Shown in pieces: positions 1 through 11,877 of a stretch of 64,000 nt of DNA. The notes beneath the pieces were generated by a model that saw only the letters and a list, made by a program, of their open reading frames with translations, had not been told where the DNA came from and ran no database searches. The position numbers were made by a program, and so were the translations under genes. The stretch covers positions 682,001-746,000 of the forward strand of contig JBAIAA010000414.1 in assembly GCA_037893245.1 (NCBI GenBank), read 5' to 3'. Source of the DNA: Crossaster papposus. Lineage: Eukaryota > Echinodermata > Asteroidea > Velatida > Solasteridae. Numbering within the stretch: position 1 is the stretch's first letter; each line of letters begins with the position of its first letter.

Positions 1-27
1 GTTTATTCGTCCTCGGTTTTGAATCTC

Positions 28-860
28 GGTAAAATGTTGCTTGTATATACGTCATCTGGCACGAACTGGTTAAGTGATTGGGTTTTAATGCCGCTGTTTT
101 AGAATATTTACAGACGTAAAGATGTAAGTCTATCAATGTATATCCTTGTCATTTTGTATAATTTAATTCATCGATTTTAATTCATTGGAGATGAAGATTG
201 TAGAGATAAGGTTTTAGCTGCATTGTAGAAGTTATTCAAGAAATATTGCAAAGAAAAGATGGGCTGAAAAGTAAAATTCGTTTTTAGTCTGTAAATATAC
301 TTATTTTCTGACAACATTGGAAATGTTAGTCCCAGATTTCATGTCTTTTTAACATTTGTGCAATGACCTATAATAATAAACGATAAACAATTTGCTGTCA
401 GGATGCCACATTTTTTCTAAATTTTATCATTGATGAAATTTCTTATTTAACATTCACAAGTTGTTTATTAAATTTCAAAGTGAACCAAAAAATAGCAAGG
501 CGGGACTCGAACCTGCGACCTCCGAAATACCGGACCAGTCTCCAAAATTGTCAGTATCTTTGTTCGGGGGCGCTAGTCAGAAGTCATACACACCAGAATG
601 CCATGTGGCCAGTCATATACACACAACCTGGGAAGAGACATTGTGGGGATCACTAATAAAGAAAAAAGGTTTTATTTACAAATAATGCCAGAGACAATGA
701 AAAAGATAAGCTTAACAAACGGCAAAAATAAAAAAAAGACCCCCCAAAAAAACCAATAGTGTAATTTCTGAAAGAAAACTTGTGTATACAAAAAATTGAT
801 ATTTTATTGCGTACATGTTATTTCCATGTTGTAAAAGTGTATATTATATTATTAAGGTGA
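28..860 (+). repeat. Dispersed repeat unit, copy 1, with a degraded tRNA-like core
   Basis: The block from about 28 to 600 recurs, diverged, at about 945-2300 and 62990-63560 in the same orientation. Shared landmarks are the AACTGGTTAAGTG stretch, GAGATGAAGATTGTAGAGA and AGATGGGCTGAAAAGTAA. A tRNA-like segment (complement) lies near 498-545 with a recognisable T-arm, but its anticodon and D-arm side are damaged. No convincing coding region is seen. It is best read as a non-autonomous dispersed repeat. Confidence 0.6.
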
Positions 861-944
861 CGAAGCTTAGGTTTTTGTTTGCCAGCGTGTTGCCAAAATC
901 CCAACACGTTACCCACGCGTTTGCCTTAAACGTTCTGGTGTGAC

Positions 945-2500
945 AGGGAAAAATGTTGCGTGTATATACGTCATTCGACACGAACTGGTTAAGTGTTTGG
1001 GTTTTAATGTCGCTGTTTTAGTTTATTTCCAGACGTAAGGATGTAAAGGCCCTGTCACACCTTTGCGTATATCAAGTACTTATGAGTTCCTTATTAAAAA
1101 AAATCAATACGCAGCCGTACGCTCAAAACTTCAAAATGTTTCGATTACTTTGACTTATATGCGACGCACACCTAGCGTATAAGTAACGAATTCAGCGCAT
1201 CCATGGCGTATGAGGTGCGTATGAGTTGCGTATGCAGTGCGCAACACTATTTTACTGCTGCGAATAGCTGCGTATGCAGTGCGCATGCCGAGCGTATTCC
1301 AGACGCACCCTACTTATCCCGACCGCATGCCTGACGCACTTCCGACGAATGCCGAGCGTATTTCCGTCGCATGTCCGCCGCTCGCCACGCGTTATAAAAA
1401 GGCGGCGGCTTCCCGCTGTTGTCAGTACCAGTGCAGATTCCATAGCGTGAACATCAGCGTATTACCGCGTATGAACCGCTTATCCCCCACGAACACATAG
1501 CGTATTTGTACCGCGCTCGACCGATGCGGGACCGATGCGCTGCGTATTTATAACTCATGACCTGCGTAACAGCGTACGCTGCGTAGTTTTGTGCTTCCCC
1601 AAAACTATCCGGCGTACTGGGCCGTACTGTGCGCATGCCTACGTACATAAAACTTACACAAAACGATTGAGATGCATATGAGGTGCATATTGTGCGTATG
1701 AACAAAATGTCAATGCGCAACTCATAAGGAATTAGGATACGCAAAAGTGTGACAGGGCCTTAAGTCTATCAATGTACATGTATATCCTTGTATTTATGTA
1801 TAATTTAATTCATCGATTTTAATTCATTGGAGATGAAGATTGTAGAGATAAGATTTTGTAGCTGAGCCTACTTGGTGTATTTAACACATTTTGACATTTT
1901 AGCTGCATTGCAGAAGTTATTCACGAAATATTGCAAAGAAAAGATGGGCTGAAAAGTAAAATTCGTTTTTAGTCTGTAAATACTTATTTTCTGACATTGG
2001 AAATGTTAGTCCCAGATTCATGTCTTTTCAATATTTGTGCAATGACTGGACCTAATAATTTACGTGTCAGGATGCAACATTCTTTCTAAATATTATCATC
2101 TATGCAATTTTTTATTGGAAATTCAAAAAGTATTTTATTAAATGTTAGAGTGAACAACAAAATTGGCAAGGCGGGACCTCCGAAATATCGGACCAGCGCT
2201 CTACCAACTGAGCTATCTTGCCCTATGTTGGCATTCTCCCAAATTGTCAGTATCTTTGTTCGGGGGCGCTAGCTAGAAGTTATAAACACCAGAATGCCAT
2301 GAGGCCAGTCATAGGCCTATACAACACAACTCGATGGGGATACGACTTTTTATCTTATAATACGCAAATAAACCACAAGGGAAACTGACTAGGTAAATTT
2401 GCATAAAGTTCAAAGTGAACAAAACAATTGGCGAGGCGGGACTCGAACTTGCGACCTCCGGAATAACAGATCTCCCAAATTGTCAGTATCTTTGTTTGGG
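945..2500 (+). repeat. Dispersed repeat unit, copy 2, interrupted by a MITE
   Basis: This is the second copy of the unit at 28-860, split by the inverted-repeat element at 1047-1760. Rejoining the flanks reproduces the sequence context of positions 115-135. A tRNA-like remnant (complement) lies at 2164-2223 with the acceptor stem and D-arm but lacking the T-arm. A further T-arm-like fragment lies near 2432-2475. No gene is seen. Confidence 0.6.
1047..1760. mobile_element. 714-bp MITE with TAA target duplication (PIF/Harbinger-like)
   Basis: The ends are inverted repeats starting AGGCCCTGTCACAC and ending GTGTGACAGGGCCT, with similarity continuing through a TTTGCGTAT motif. TAA flanks both sides (1044-1046 and 1761-1763). 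The uninterrupted site GATGTAAGTCTATC is present at 121-134, which shows that TAA was duplicated on insertion. A three-base TNA duplication is typical of PIF/Harbinger elements. The interior has many GCGTATG-type short repeats and no transposase, so the copy is non-autonomous. Confidence 0.75.
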
Positions 2501-3470
2501 GTCGCATTTGAGCCCATTTTAATCTGCTATGAAGATAAACCCTTACAATCTTAAATTTTCCCTTAAAATCTACTTTTTGACAATTAAAAAAAAAAATGCA
2601 AAGTTAACCACTTAAAAAAAAAAAATATCCCCCCAAAAGGTCACATTTTAGCAAATTTTAATAAAACTGCTGAGCTATCGCCTAACAATTTTAAATTTTT
2701 CTAAAACCCACATTTCAACAAGTTTTAATAAAATATGCAATGCTTATCTCTTGCAATTTTATTTGCTTTAAAATTTGCAAATATTAACAAAAACAACGGC
2801 TAAGCTAACCCACTCGCATTTCAGTCAGTTTTAATAACAAATTCAAAGCAAATCGCTTACAATTTTACTTTTTTTCCGAATCAAAATTTTAATTAAAATG
2901 GCTAGCCTCTTACAATTTTTAATTCCCCCAAAAGTCAGATTTTAGCCAATTTAACAAAAATTAAAAAACAAAATTAGCCAAACTAAATACAAGAGTAACC
3001 CTTTTAAATGTTTCCAAAAAGTCACACAAAAAATGAAATCTGCGCATGCGCCAAACCGAACATGTCTCTGTCCTGTTGTATCTAGATGGGCTTGGATAAC
3101 CACATGAGTAAGTGTTTGACCAAGCCTAGTTGACCTATTGACTTGTTATCTTTCGCCCCCAGAATGGATGTTTTCTAACATGAAATTTCAAAAACATGTA
3201 AATTCATATAAATAGAGCTTTTAAGATTCCCCAAACTGCTTTCATATCACTTCTAGGTCTTAGATGCAAAAATTGATCTGAAAAAGCCACAAATCTTGAA
3301 AGTTATCCCAAAAGTGCAAACATATTTAATTTCATTAAGAATTTTTAAACATTTTCCAATAAGGTGGACTTTTTAACGGTTGTGTGATTTTTATTTTAAA
3401 TGTATTATTTTAATTTAGCGATGGGGCGCCATACTTACGGTCAGACCCCGTCTGCATGTACATGTACGTA
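2500..3470. other. AT-rich region without a gene
   Basis: The stretch is very AT-rich with A and T runs and irregular reiterations of short motifs such as CTTACAATTTTA and AAATTTTAA. I see no reading frame, splice pattern or RNA gene. It looks like decayed repeat sequence. Confidence 0.6.
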
Positions 3471-3473
3471 TGG

Positions 3474-3960
3474 TGGCCCTGAAGGGACTACGCAGATCGT
3501 GAATATTATTGAAGTCAATATTCACGACAAATTTCACGACTTTCCTCAAAGTCGCGAATATTGACGTCAATATTCACGACTTTCCCCAAAAGTCGCGAAT
3601 ATTGACATCAAATTTGACGTCGATATTCGCGTCAAATTTCACGACTTCCCCTAAAAGTCACGAATATTGACGTCAATATTCGCGACAAAATTCACGACTT
3701 TCCTCAAAGTTTTTGATTTTCTCGCCATTCATAAATTATTGTAAAACGTCGGACAGGCCAGTTAAACGAGATTTACTATAAAATACAACCCCCAAATCCA
3801 CCCATTCATGACAATTCAAGCAATTACTAATGGTGTTTCCTACTTATACCTTTAAAACAAATCCACTGATCTCTTGTGACAATCGAGGGCGACTCCCAGT
3901 GAATAACAAATAACCACTCAACTTGCTTTCAAGCTCGACGGTGGGTGCAAAGGCTTATTA
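3474..3960 (+). repeat. Truncated copy of the TGACGTCAAT-rich element
   Basis: It begins GGCCCTGAAGGGACTACGCA and continues into alternating TCGCGAATATTGACGTCAAT blocks, matching the terminal sequences of the complete copies at 43193-43861 and 55625-56293. A later internal segment (AACAAATCCACTGATCTC near 3860) also matches those copies, so this is a diverged, right-truncated member of the same family. Confidence 0.65.
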
Positions 3961-4924
3961 TTACTCGTCTCTTTATTGTTGTATGTAAATGAGCCAATTT
4001 CAACCGCTCATTTTGATGTGGTAGGACTACCTAAATTATTATGAGCAAACACTAATGTTCTTTTAATCCTTTTTCAACAAAGCTCCCTGCCTCAATACCG
4101 AGAGCTTAATTGTCATTTGGGTGACTAAATGATACTAAAATATTCACAGCTTAGAACACAAACGAAGCGGAAATGTAACGGTTTTATTTGTGGCTTTTAG
4201 CTTTATTGAACTAGGAACAAATGCAGTAAATATTTCATTTAGTTACTATGGGGATTTTGGTAATGATCGCCACGTCAAATGTTTACAATAAATCTTACAA
4301 TTGCGCCTGCATAAAAATAGTACAAAGACCGCAATTACTGTGTAAGTGTATTGTGTTTTCGGGGGAAAATATAATAGAAGCAAATATACTTTCATTTATT
4401 TTGATGCTACAAAATTGGTCAAAGTGTTAAATAGGATGTTTAACAACAAGGCCTACTGTGTTGAAGTTTTGCTCAATTGATATTACGTTTACTGTTTAGG
4501 GGAAAACAGAAAACATAATGCACATTTTTGGTTCTTTTGAGTTTTCTTTGCTGACACATGGTTCCAAACCATTTCTGGTGAAATTAATTCACACAGGTTT
4601 AATGTATAAAGGGACGAGCTTGTCAAAAATGACAATGTTTTCAATATCGATAATTGTTGCTCTAAAGGTAGGATACACCATTTGCAGATATCGAAAAAAA
4701 CTTACTACCTAATTATTAAGAAATAATGATTGTAGGCATCCAGCAAAATGATTGCGCTATATATTCTGTAATTTGACGGCGATCGCAAAAAAAACAAGAA
4801 CAACATACTGCCCAACGCCAGTTGAAAACGAATGCATTTTTGTTGGCTTTTCTTGCTTTTCTTAGGCATCCACGATTGTAAAGCTTTAGTCAGGTCAGTT
4901 GAACGATATTTACTATATAATACA

Positions 4925-4946
4925 CCCCCCCCCCCCCCCCCCCCCT
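4925..4946 (+). repeat. Poly(C) tract
   Basis: An uninterrupted run of about 22 C. Similar runs occur at 9270-9289, 30791-30815, 34074-34117, 36256-36295 and inside both LTRs. Confidence 0.95.
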
Positions 4947-5745
4947 CTATTATTTAGATGTCTATGATCGGTACTTACGAGAAATTGTGACGTAGTGTCT
5001 GCACCATCAGTACGCGAAGCCCGATCGATAGCGGCCCTGCACGCGCAAGGAAAGCAAGTGAACCCTTTTGTGTACGGCATAGTGTATGCATTATGTGTAC
5101 TGTATATGTGAAAGTGGGCTCAAAATCAAACGGAGGAAGACCTGATGCCATAATTACTAGCTCACAGATTTTCTATTCTTCTCAGAAAATACAACGATAG
5201 TTTGGGGCGCGTTAATAGACCACAGGGCATGGCCGATTATCTTGCACCTTCTTGACGCATATCGTGAATCTATATACATTTTACTTTAAACTACTTAGGA
5301 AGTTGTTGGGAAGTTGTTCACCCACTCACATGTACATTGTTAAAGACATGGACAAATTTCAGTTTTACCGTCACGAATAAACATGTATCAAAGACTAAAG
5401 CTAAAAAAAAACCTCGTGTATATATTTGTTCCTACATTTAGATTGTTAAAGATGGACTACAACGGAATAATGATAAAGGCTGTGTTGCTGTTTTTGTTTG
5501 AGAAATGTATAATGATTACTAATATATCATTAGTATTCAATAAAACTTGTTTCTTCATGCAAACAAAACCCAAAATTGATCGGCGTTCTACGACCCAGAA
5601 AAACTCAGTTTCAGCAAAAGCCCTTAACTCATGAATAATTCATACTTTGTGTGTGACGTACTACCCATGACGATTTACTCGGGTCGATCGTGTGCGTGCA
5701 TTTTTACCGTACAATGCAATGCGGAATAACAGCGGACAAGCTAGG

Positions 5746-6309
5746 CTATATTTTGGTACAACTATTTTCGACCGAAAAACAGCGAAAAATGTCCGATAGC
5801 AGCGAGTATTGGGAAGACCACAGTATAGATGAGGAAGAGGCATTTCGTGGAGGTACTTCTGAGGACAGTGATGGCAGCTCTAGCGATGAGGGGAGCTCAC
5901 TAGACGAGGGGAGCTCACCTGCTGATGACTCTGCGGCCACGGCAGACCCGGCGGTTGCCGATGACTCGGCCGACGTAGAAGCAGTAGGCCTTGTGGTAGT
6001 ACTAGTACGAATTTTCTCGATGTTTGGCGCTTTCAATGTGGGGATCGATCCAGGCTTCAAACGAAACTTTGTTGTCAATCCCAGTGATTTTTTCAAAGCA
6101 CTTGAAGGTTCAACACAGTCATCTGAAAAATGTGCTGAACAAATCAAAGGCCTACTTCTTTCCGAGAAGGTAAAATCCTTTCGTGTAATATTTACGAACT
6201 TCACCCATTCCTTTGATAACGCAGGATCCCGCGGAAATTGCACAAAATGAATCTCTGGATTCTTCGAACAATTTCTCGTGCATCCACCAACAACACATGA
6301 AGTTGGCAT
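5746..6309 (-). CDS. THAP-domain protein, possible transposase N-terminus
   Basis: From the chosen ATG at 6307-6309 the product is 187 residues. The first 90 residues carry a C2CH THAP zinc finger: Cys5 and Cys10 in MPTSCVVGGC, a Trp in KEWVKFV, the CSAHF Cys/His pair, and a GSIPTL box like the conserved AVPTIF motif. The rest is Ser/Thr/Ala-rich and low complexity. The frame is open upstream for 33 codons, but the THAP fold begins at this Met. THAP domains are sequence-specific DNA-binding modules found in host regulators and at the N-terminus of P-element-type and other transposases. No RNase H-like transposase core follows. Given its place inside nested inverted repeats, I read it as the remnant of a transposase or a spliced first exon. 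Confidence 0.6.
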   Translation of the reverse strand: MPTSCVVGGCTRNCSKNPEIHFVQFPRDPALSKEWVKFVNITRKDFTFSERSRPLICSAHFSDDCVEPSSALKKSLGLTTKFRLKPGSIPTLKAPNIEKIRTSTTTRPTASTSAESSATAGSAVAAESSAGELPSSSELPSSLELPSLSSEVPPRNASSSSILWSSQYSLLSDIFRCFSVENSCTKI

Positions 6310-8689
6310 TATTGTAGCTGAGTGATAGTGATACACTAAAAAAAAAAGATTCGTAAAAACTTCATGCCTCTGCATGAAAACGCATACATAATACACACGG
6401 AATAACATGGCGTCTTTTGTTTACTCTCGGTTGCTCATGGGTAGTACGTCATCACTTTTCGCTGGTTTACAAGTCCGCTGGTACTATATCGTGGATTTCA
6501 TTGTGGTTTTCAGTGGATCTTTGCCGGGAACCAGTACAGGGCGAGAAATTTCAAAATCGAAGAATCGAGGTCTAATTTTGTCGGTCAAATTGCAACAAAA
6601 TTATTTAGAGAAAAACATGACCGTAACAATAAAGTGTTACCTGAACACAACATAAACAAGGTCCGATAATAAATTTAATGTGTGAGTTTTCGTTGTAGTC
6701 CATCTTTAAGCCCCCCCCCAAAAAAAAAAAAAAAAAAAAAAAAATTAAACAATTATAATAAACAAATCAAACAATAAAAAAAAAAAATGACACTCTATTA
6801 AAAAGTTCAAAATATGGCAATGATCAAAATAAAAAATTTGTATTAAGACATTAAAACACACCCTAATTCCTCTTTAATCAAATTCTGTCTATTAGACCAC
6901 AGGGCATGGCTGCTTAATGTGCTCAGAAATCAATTTCCTTGGCGCACCTCTTGAATCTAAGTGGAATCACTGCAGTCTGTTAGCTGGGATCATGTGGATC
7001 ACGAAAAACCAAAATCCCCAATCGCAAGTTCACCAGTTAATTAAATATTTGCATTTTAATCACCTGTGTATAACGGGCGCCCTCTATTGACCAGGATTGG
7101 AAAGCTGTGTACATTTTCAATGGGAAAAGATTGCTTATTGCAGTTGCTTGCTCAAAAGGGAATCTACACAGACATAATTCGATTAAAGAGGAATTAGGGT
7201 GTGTTTTAATGTCTTAATACAAATTTTCATTTTGTTCATTGCCATAATTTGAACTTTTTAATAGTGTCATTTTTTATTGTTATTGTTTGATTTTTGTATT
7301 ATAATTTTTTGATTGGTCGTTGAAAAACATGAATTTTAAATTTGGATGTTATCGAGTACTGGTTCGCAGACCGTTTGGTGATTTTATTTGTGAGTTTCCC
7401 AACAACTTCCTAAGTAGTTTAAAGTAAAATTTATATAGATTCACGATATGCGTCAAGAAGGTGCAAGATAATCAGCCATGCCCTGTGGTCTAATATGTAG
7501 AGTCCCTTTTTAGCAAGGAACTGAAATAAGCAATCTTTTCCCATTGAAAATGTACACAGCTTTCCAATCCTGGTCAATAGAGGGCGCCCGTTATACACAG
7601 GTGATTAAAATGCAAATATTTAATTGACTGGTAAACTTGCGATTGTGGATTTTGGTTTTTCGTGATCCACATGATCCCAGCTAACAGACTGCATTGATTC
7701 CACTTAGATTCAAGAGGTGCGCCAAGGAAATTAATTTCTGAGCACATTTTGCAGCCATGCCCTGTGGTCTAGTAGTTAAACATCCTATTTAACATTTTGA
7801 CCAATTTTGTAGCATCAAAATAAATGAAAATGTACTTCTATTCAATTAGATTTTTCCCCACAATACACATACACAGTAATTGCGGTCTTTATAATATTCG
7901 TATACAAGCACAATTGTAAAATAATAAGATTTATTGTAAACAAATAATGTCACACCTTCAGAAACAAATGGTTCTTTGAACGCTTGACTTGGCGATCATC
8001 ACCGAAATCACTATAACTATTGAAATATTAACTGTATTTGTTTCTAATTCAATAAAGCTAAAAGCTACTAATGAAACCAACTGTACCTTTTGTCTTTTTG
8101 ACAATCTGAACAATATCTGCTCTGTTTGTGCCAAGTTATGAATACAATCAGTCGCCCCGAATGGCGATTAAGCTCTCGGTATTGAGGCAGGCAGTTTGGT
8201 TGAGAAATTATTCAAAGGGCATTATTTTAGTGTTCGTTCACAATATTGACGTAGGCGTCCCACCTCAAAATGAGCGGTGGGAATTGGCTCATTAGCTGTT
8301 CCCGATTTGGGACAGCTATTGCAATCGTTAAGATTGTTTTCCTTTTCCCTTTTTTACTTTTTCAGACTCCTTCTCTATAGAATTTGTACACGTTTTTTTC
8401 CTGGCAGGGGACTTTGGCATTTTGGCCAATCCGATCGAGTTCAGACTTGACATATAGTTGAACCACTATCTTTAGATGGTCCTCGAAACCTTACGTCATG
8501 ATGACGTCATCGGGGGTCATGTGACGTCACATTAAAGGTGTAGTTTTTGTCCATAGGATTTGTACACGTTTTATTCAAGCAATACATTTGGCCCTATATC
8601 TCCAGCGGGAACAATGAGTCCGATTATTTTTAAACTTGGTCAGTAGCATTTCTGCACCAAGCTTCATAAAAGCTGTTCAAAAATTTGGC

Positions 8690-9015
8690 CAGTGGTCTCC
8701 TAATGGTCAGTTGGGGTCAGGATTTGGCCAATGGTCACCTAATGGTCAGCGGGGGTAATTTATTTTTAAAATTACGAAAATCTTCTCTCACAGTCTATAT
8801 CCATTTAATTTGGCCAATGGTCACCTAATGGTCAGGATTTGACCTATGGCCACTTAATGGTCAGTAGGGGTAAACATATGGCCAATAGTCACTTAATGGT
8901 CAGTTGGGATCACTTTCTTCGAAATCACGAAATGGTTTTTTTACCACACTTTGGATTCAATTATTTTAGTCGATGGTCACCTAATGGTCAGTAGGAATCA
9001 GAATTTGGCCAATGT
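8690..9015 (+). repeat. Degenerate minisatellite, GGCCAATGGTCACCTAATGGTCAG
   Basis: About seven imperfect copies of a unit near 24 bp, centred on TGGTCACCTAATGGTCAG, are separated by variable spacers between 8690 and 9010. No coding content is apparent. Confidence 0.7.
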
Positions 9016-9029
9016 AACCTAGTTGTCAA

Positions 9030-10230
9030 TGGGAGTCGGTTCACACGAACGTTTTAAAAGACTATTTACACAGATGTAGGCTGATATCCGTGCTTCTTGA
9101 AGCGTATGCGCTCTAGTTAATAACTGATAACTATTGAAGTGTGAGTCTGATTTGACTGCAAGTTGGTTGATTTGTTTATATAATTCGTTAATGTGTACTG
9201 ACAATCAAAAACATTTTAGGAACAGTTTACAAGGAATATTAAGCCTTTACACCCTCCGTCAAGTCTCCACCCCCCCCCCCCCCCCCCCCACACACACTTT
9301 TCCAGGCCTGATCGTCATGGAAACCGCCAGAACCATATGAATTCCCTTCAATGAAAAATGTTCAGTCAGTGTAGCGGTTTAAATCGCCGCCTTGTGTCAA
9401 TTGCATGTATTGAGATAGCGTATACGTGACTCCCCCCACACACACACAGCTATGTTTTGACCGGCAATCGTGGACGGGGTATTGTCCAACCGTCTTCCCT
9501 CTTTTGTTTATACTCTATAACGTTTTCGGATGATCGCCATAGGATTTGTACACGGGAAAAGATCGTGGACGTTGTGTCAATCGTGGACCCATTGTTTGCC
9601 TCCCAATTCTTTTGTCCGACGACCACGATTGCCGGTCAATACAAACGCACATCGCATGTGTCAATGCCGTGTATCCACCTGCAACACTCCATTGTTGAAA
9701 TAGGTATGATCCTATGCAAATAGAGCCCTAATATAAACATAGGTAAAAAGAGTATCGAATACAAATGATTCAAATGTAAACAACTTTGTTGGAATTGAAA
9801 GAATAAACTTCCATTTGATATATGGGCTAAACACATGGATGAATTATGGATAGAAATGTGTGGGCAGCTAGTAAGTGACTGCTTGCACGTGTTCGTGTAC
9901 CCCTCCGTGAACAATGGTACGATCTATTTCCACGCACACGATCATAAACATCTTCGCAACATTTTTAACGCGTTTTTCTAGCTTCAATTTTGAAATGTTG
10001 TGTACCTCAAGGTCCCCCTCAAGTTTCAGATGTTGTTAGTTATGCATTCATCTTAACTGTCTTTAATTCTTACGGGGATAGTTTACATGCAAGTATATAA
10101 AACTTGCCGAAAACTGCAGAAGGTCGATTATCAACTGTACAGCTCAAAACGTGTGTATTTCAATGGCAACTCCTCAGCTCGGTCACATATTTCGTTGAAT
10201 AAGTCGCGAGCTCTCGCTTGTCATTTTTTC
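9030..10230. other. Region without a recognisable gene
   Basis: It contains a 20-bp C run at 9270-9289 followed by a short CA repeat, and otherwise unique-looking AT-rich DNA. Short open frames exist on both strands, but none has a recognisable motif or convincing composition. Confidence 0.5.
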
Positions 10231-10234
10231 TTTT

Positions 10235-10762
10235 ACAAATAGACGGTGAAATTGTTTAGTTCAATCAAAATACATTTTATATCATTGTAAAGAGGAAGCT
10301 CTCTAATGTGTGGTGGTGCTTTCGCTGGATTTTTGCGGTCATTTTCTGTCAAGAGGTCGAGGGTGTCACGAACTTGGATTTTAAATAATAAATAAATAAG
10401 TAAATACCAACAAAGTGTATGTATATTTATATATATATACTTCTTTTTTTGTATGTGTTTATATGTGTGTATAGAACGGAAGATAAAGGATTGTATTTTA
10501 ATCATGTACCCGACATAGAACGTTGAGCATGTCCTTTCTGGAGCACCATAGATTTGTAGGACGACAACCACTCCCCTTTCTTAATGCTCACAGAGCCATA
10601 AACTCCGTGTTTGGTATGGTTTTTAACAAATAGACGGTGAAATTTTTTAGTTCCATAAAAATACATTTTATATCATTGTAAAGAGGAAGCTCTCTACTGT
10701 GTGGTGGTGCTTTCGCTGGAATTTTGCGGTCATTTTCTGTCAAGAGGTCGAGGGCTGTCACT
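10235..10762 (+). repeat. Direct repeat of about 140 bp
   Basis: The segment 10235-10376 (from ACAAATAGACGGTGAAATT to AAGAGGTCGAGGG) recurs at 10624-10757 with a few substitutions. Between the copies lies an AT-rich microsatellite-like stretch near 10380-10450. This is a local direct duplication, with no gene recognised. Confidence 0.8.
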
Positions 10763-10769
10763 CATGAAT

Positions 10770-11117
10770 GGAAAACAGTCCCGATGACTCGCGCACCACA
10801 GTAAAACTGGTAAAACGTCGAGAAAAGAAGAAATAAATGACGGTACATTTATTTAACTTAAAATTATAAAATAAACACTTGAAGAGAGAGGATAAAGTAG
10901 GCTTTATTATGATAGTTTCGCCCGTAAAATTGATAGATGCATTTCTGAGTTATGAGCAAAAATATGCATAAAATGCGTGTTTTTCAAGCCTCCCACATAG
11001 TTCCAGCGTGCGAGTTGATCGTTCTGTGGAAGACTGAGCTTTAGTGAACAAGAGGAATTCATATGATTGCATTCTCGAGTGTGGTAGCCTTGATGTTGTA
11101 CCGCGAATTTATATATA
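10770..11117. other. Spacer without a gene
   Basis: AT-rich sequence between the 140-bp direct repeat and the left end of the TA-flanked transposon. I see no open frame or repeat of note. Confidence 0.5.
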
Positions 11118-11399
11118 CACTCTCAAAAAAAATTACACAGGTTATGTAAAAAATACCATGTTTTATAGGTACTATACGAACTCGCTTGCTATTATGTTTT
11201 AAAAAAATACATTAAGTTACCTGGTACTTAGGTGATTATATTTACACCTTAATTACGTAAACTAGAAAAACATTAAGTGTACACAACTTTTGTTAAATAA
11301 TACTTCAGTGCATTTATTTCATATATTTTTATGTTCAGTTATGTCTCTCCCAATTGATTTATCTTGTTGACTCCTTAATATTAATTAAGCGAGATCTTG

Positions 11400-11585
11400 A
11401 GTAGTAGGGAACGTGCCGCTTGTAAACCAAATCTTAAAAACTCAATTTTGTGTGTGCCACTTTTGAACCAAATCTTAAAAACTCAATTTGGACCAAATCT
11501 TGAAAAAGACCATTCAAGCCGAACACAATGAAATGCTCAACAAGTATTCTTAACAAAAAAAACTCTTGCGAGAATCTTGTGAGCG
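11400..11585 (+). repeat. Polinton left terminal inverted repeat
   Basis: The outer roughly 105 bp are essentially identical to the complement of the right end. After a segment of about 45 bp present only on this side, the identity resumes at AACTCTTGCGAGAATCTTGT. The repeat contains two or three direct copies of AACCAAATCTTAAAAACTCA. Confidence 0.9.
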
Positions 11586-11875
11586 CCCTCTATGGGTTTG
11601 ACAAAAAATCTAAAATTAATTTTAAAAAAACAGCGCCCTCTATGGGCTAAATTATTTTTTTTTAAACAGCGCCCTCTATTGGTTAAATTTAAAAAACAAT
11701 AAATGACAAACTCTAAAATTAATTTTTAAAAAAACAGCGCCCTCTATAAAAAAAAATAAAAAAAATGACAAACTCTTAAAAAAAACGCCCTCAACAGAGG
11801 GCGCTATTTTATTTTATTCTCATTGATCACAGTTTTTTAAAACTAAAATTAACTTCTAGAGTCCCTCACAGAGGG
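11585..11875. repeat. Reiterated CAGCGCCCTCTAT motifs inside the left terminus
   Basis: CAGCGCCCTCTATGGG-like motifs recur at about 11582, 11630, 11669 and 11736, in A/T-rich spacers, followed by inverted versions (AGAGGGCGCT and CAGAGGGTGCT) near 11805 and 11870. No open frame is present. Confidence 0.7.
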
Positions 11876-11877
11876 TG

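Larger units (their letters stand above)
3990..8300. mobile_element. Composite nested inverted-repeat region around a THAP gene
   Basis: Four pairs of inverted arms can be matched by eye: about 3990-4440 with 7785-8300; 5216-5310 with 7392-7495; 6745-6890 with 7180-7310; and 6893-7155 with 7515-7775. The motif ACCACAGGGCATGGC, or its complement, marks the ends of the second and fourth pairs. The pairs are partly crossed rather than simply nested, which implies several rounds of insertion or inversion. The only clear coding sequence is the THAP-domain frame at 5746-6309. It is probably a decayed THAP-transposase element with derivatives. Confidence 0.55.

Noticed and set aside
461..560. Functional tRNA gene
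   Set aside because: The D-arm side and anticodon arm are damaged, and the segment belongs to a repeated unit found several times in the window.
5690..6250. A + strand acidic frame of 186 codons
   Set aside because: It overlaps the THAP-domain gene on the complement, which has clear zinc-finger motifs. The acidic composition is the mirror of its Ser/Ala-rich tail.
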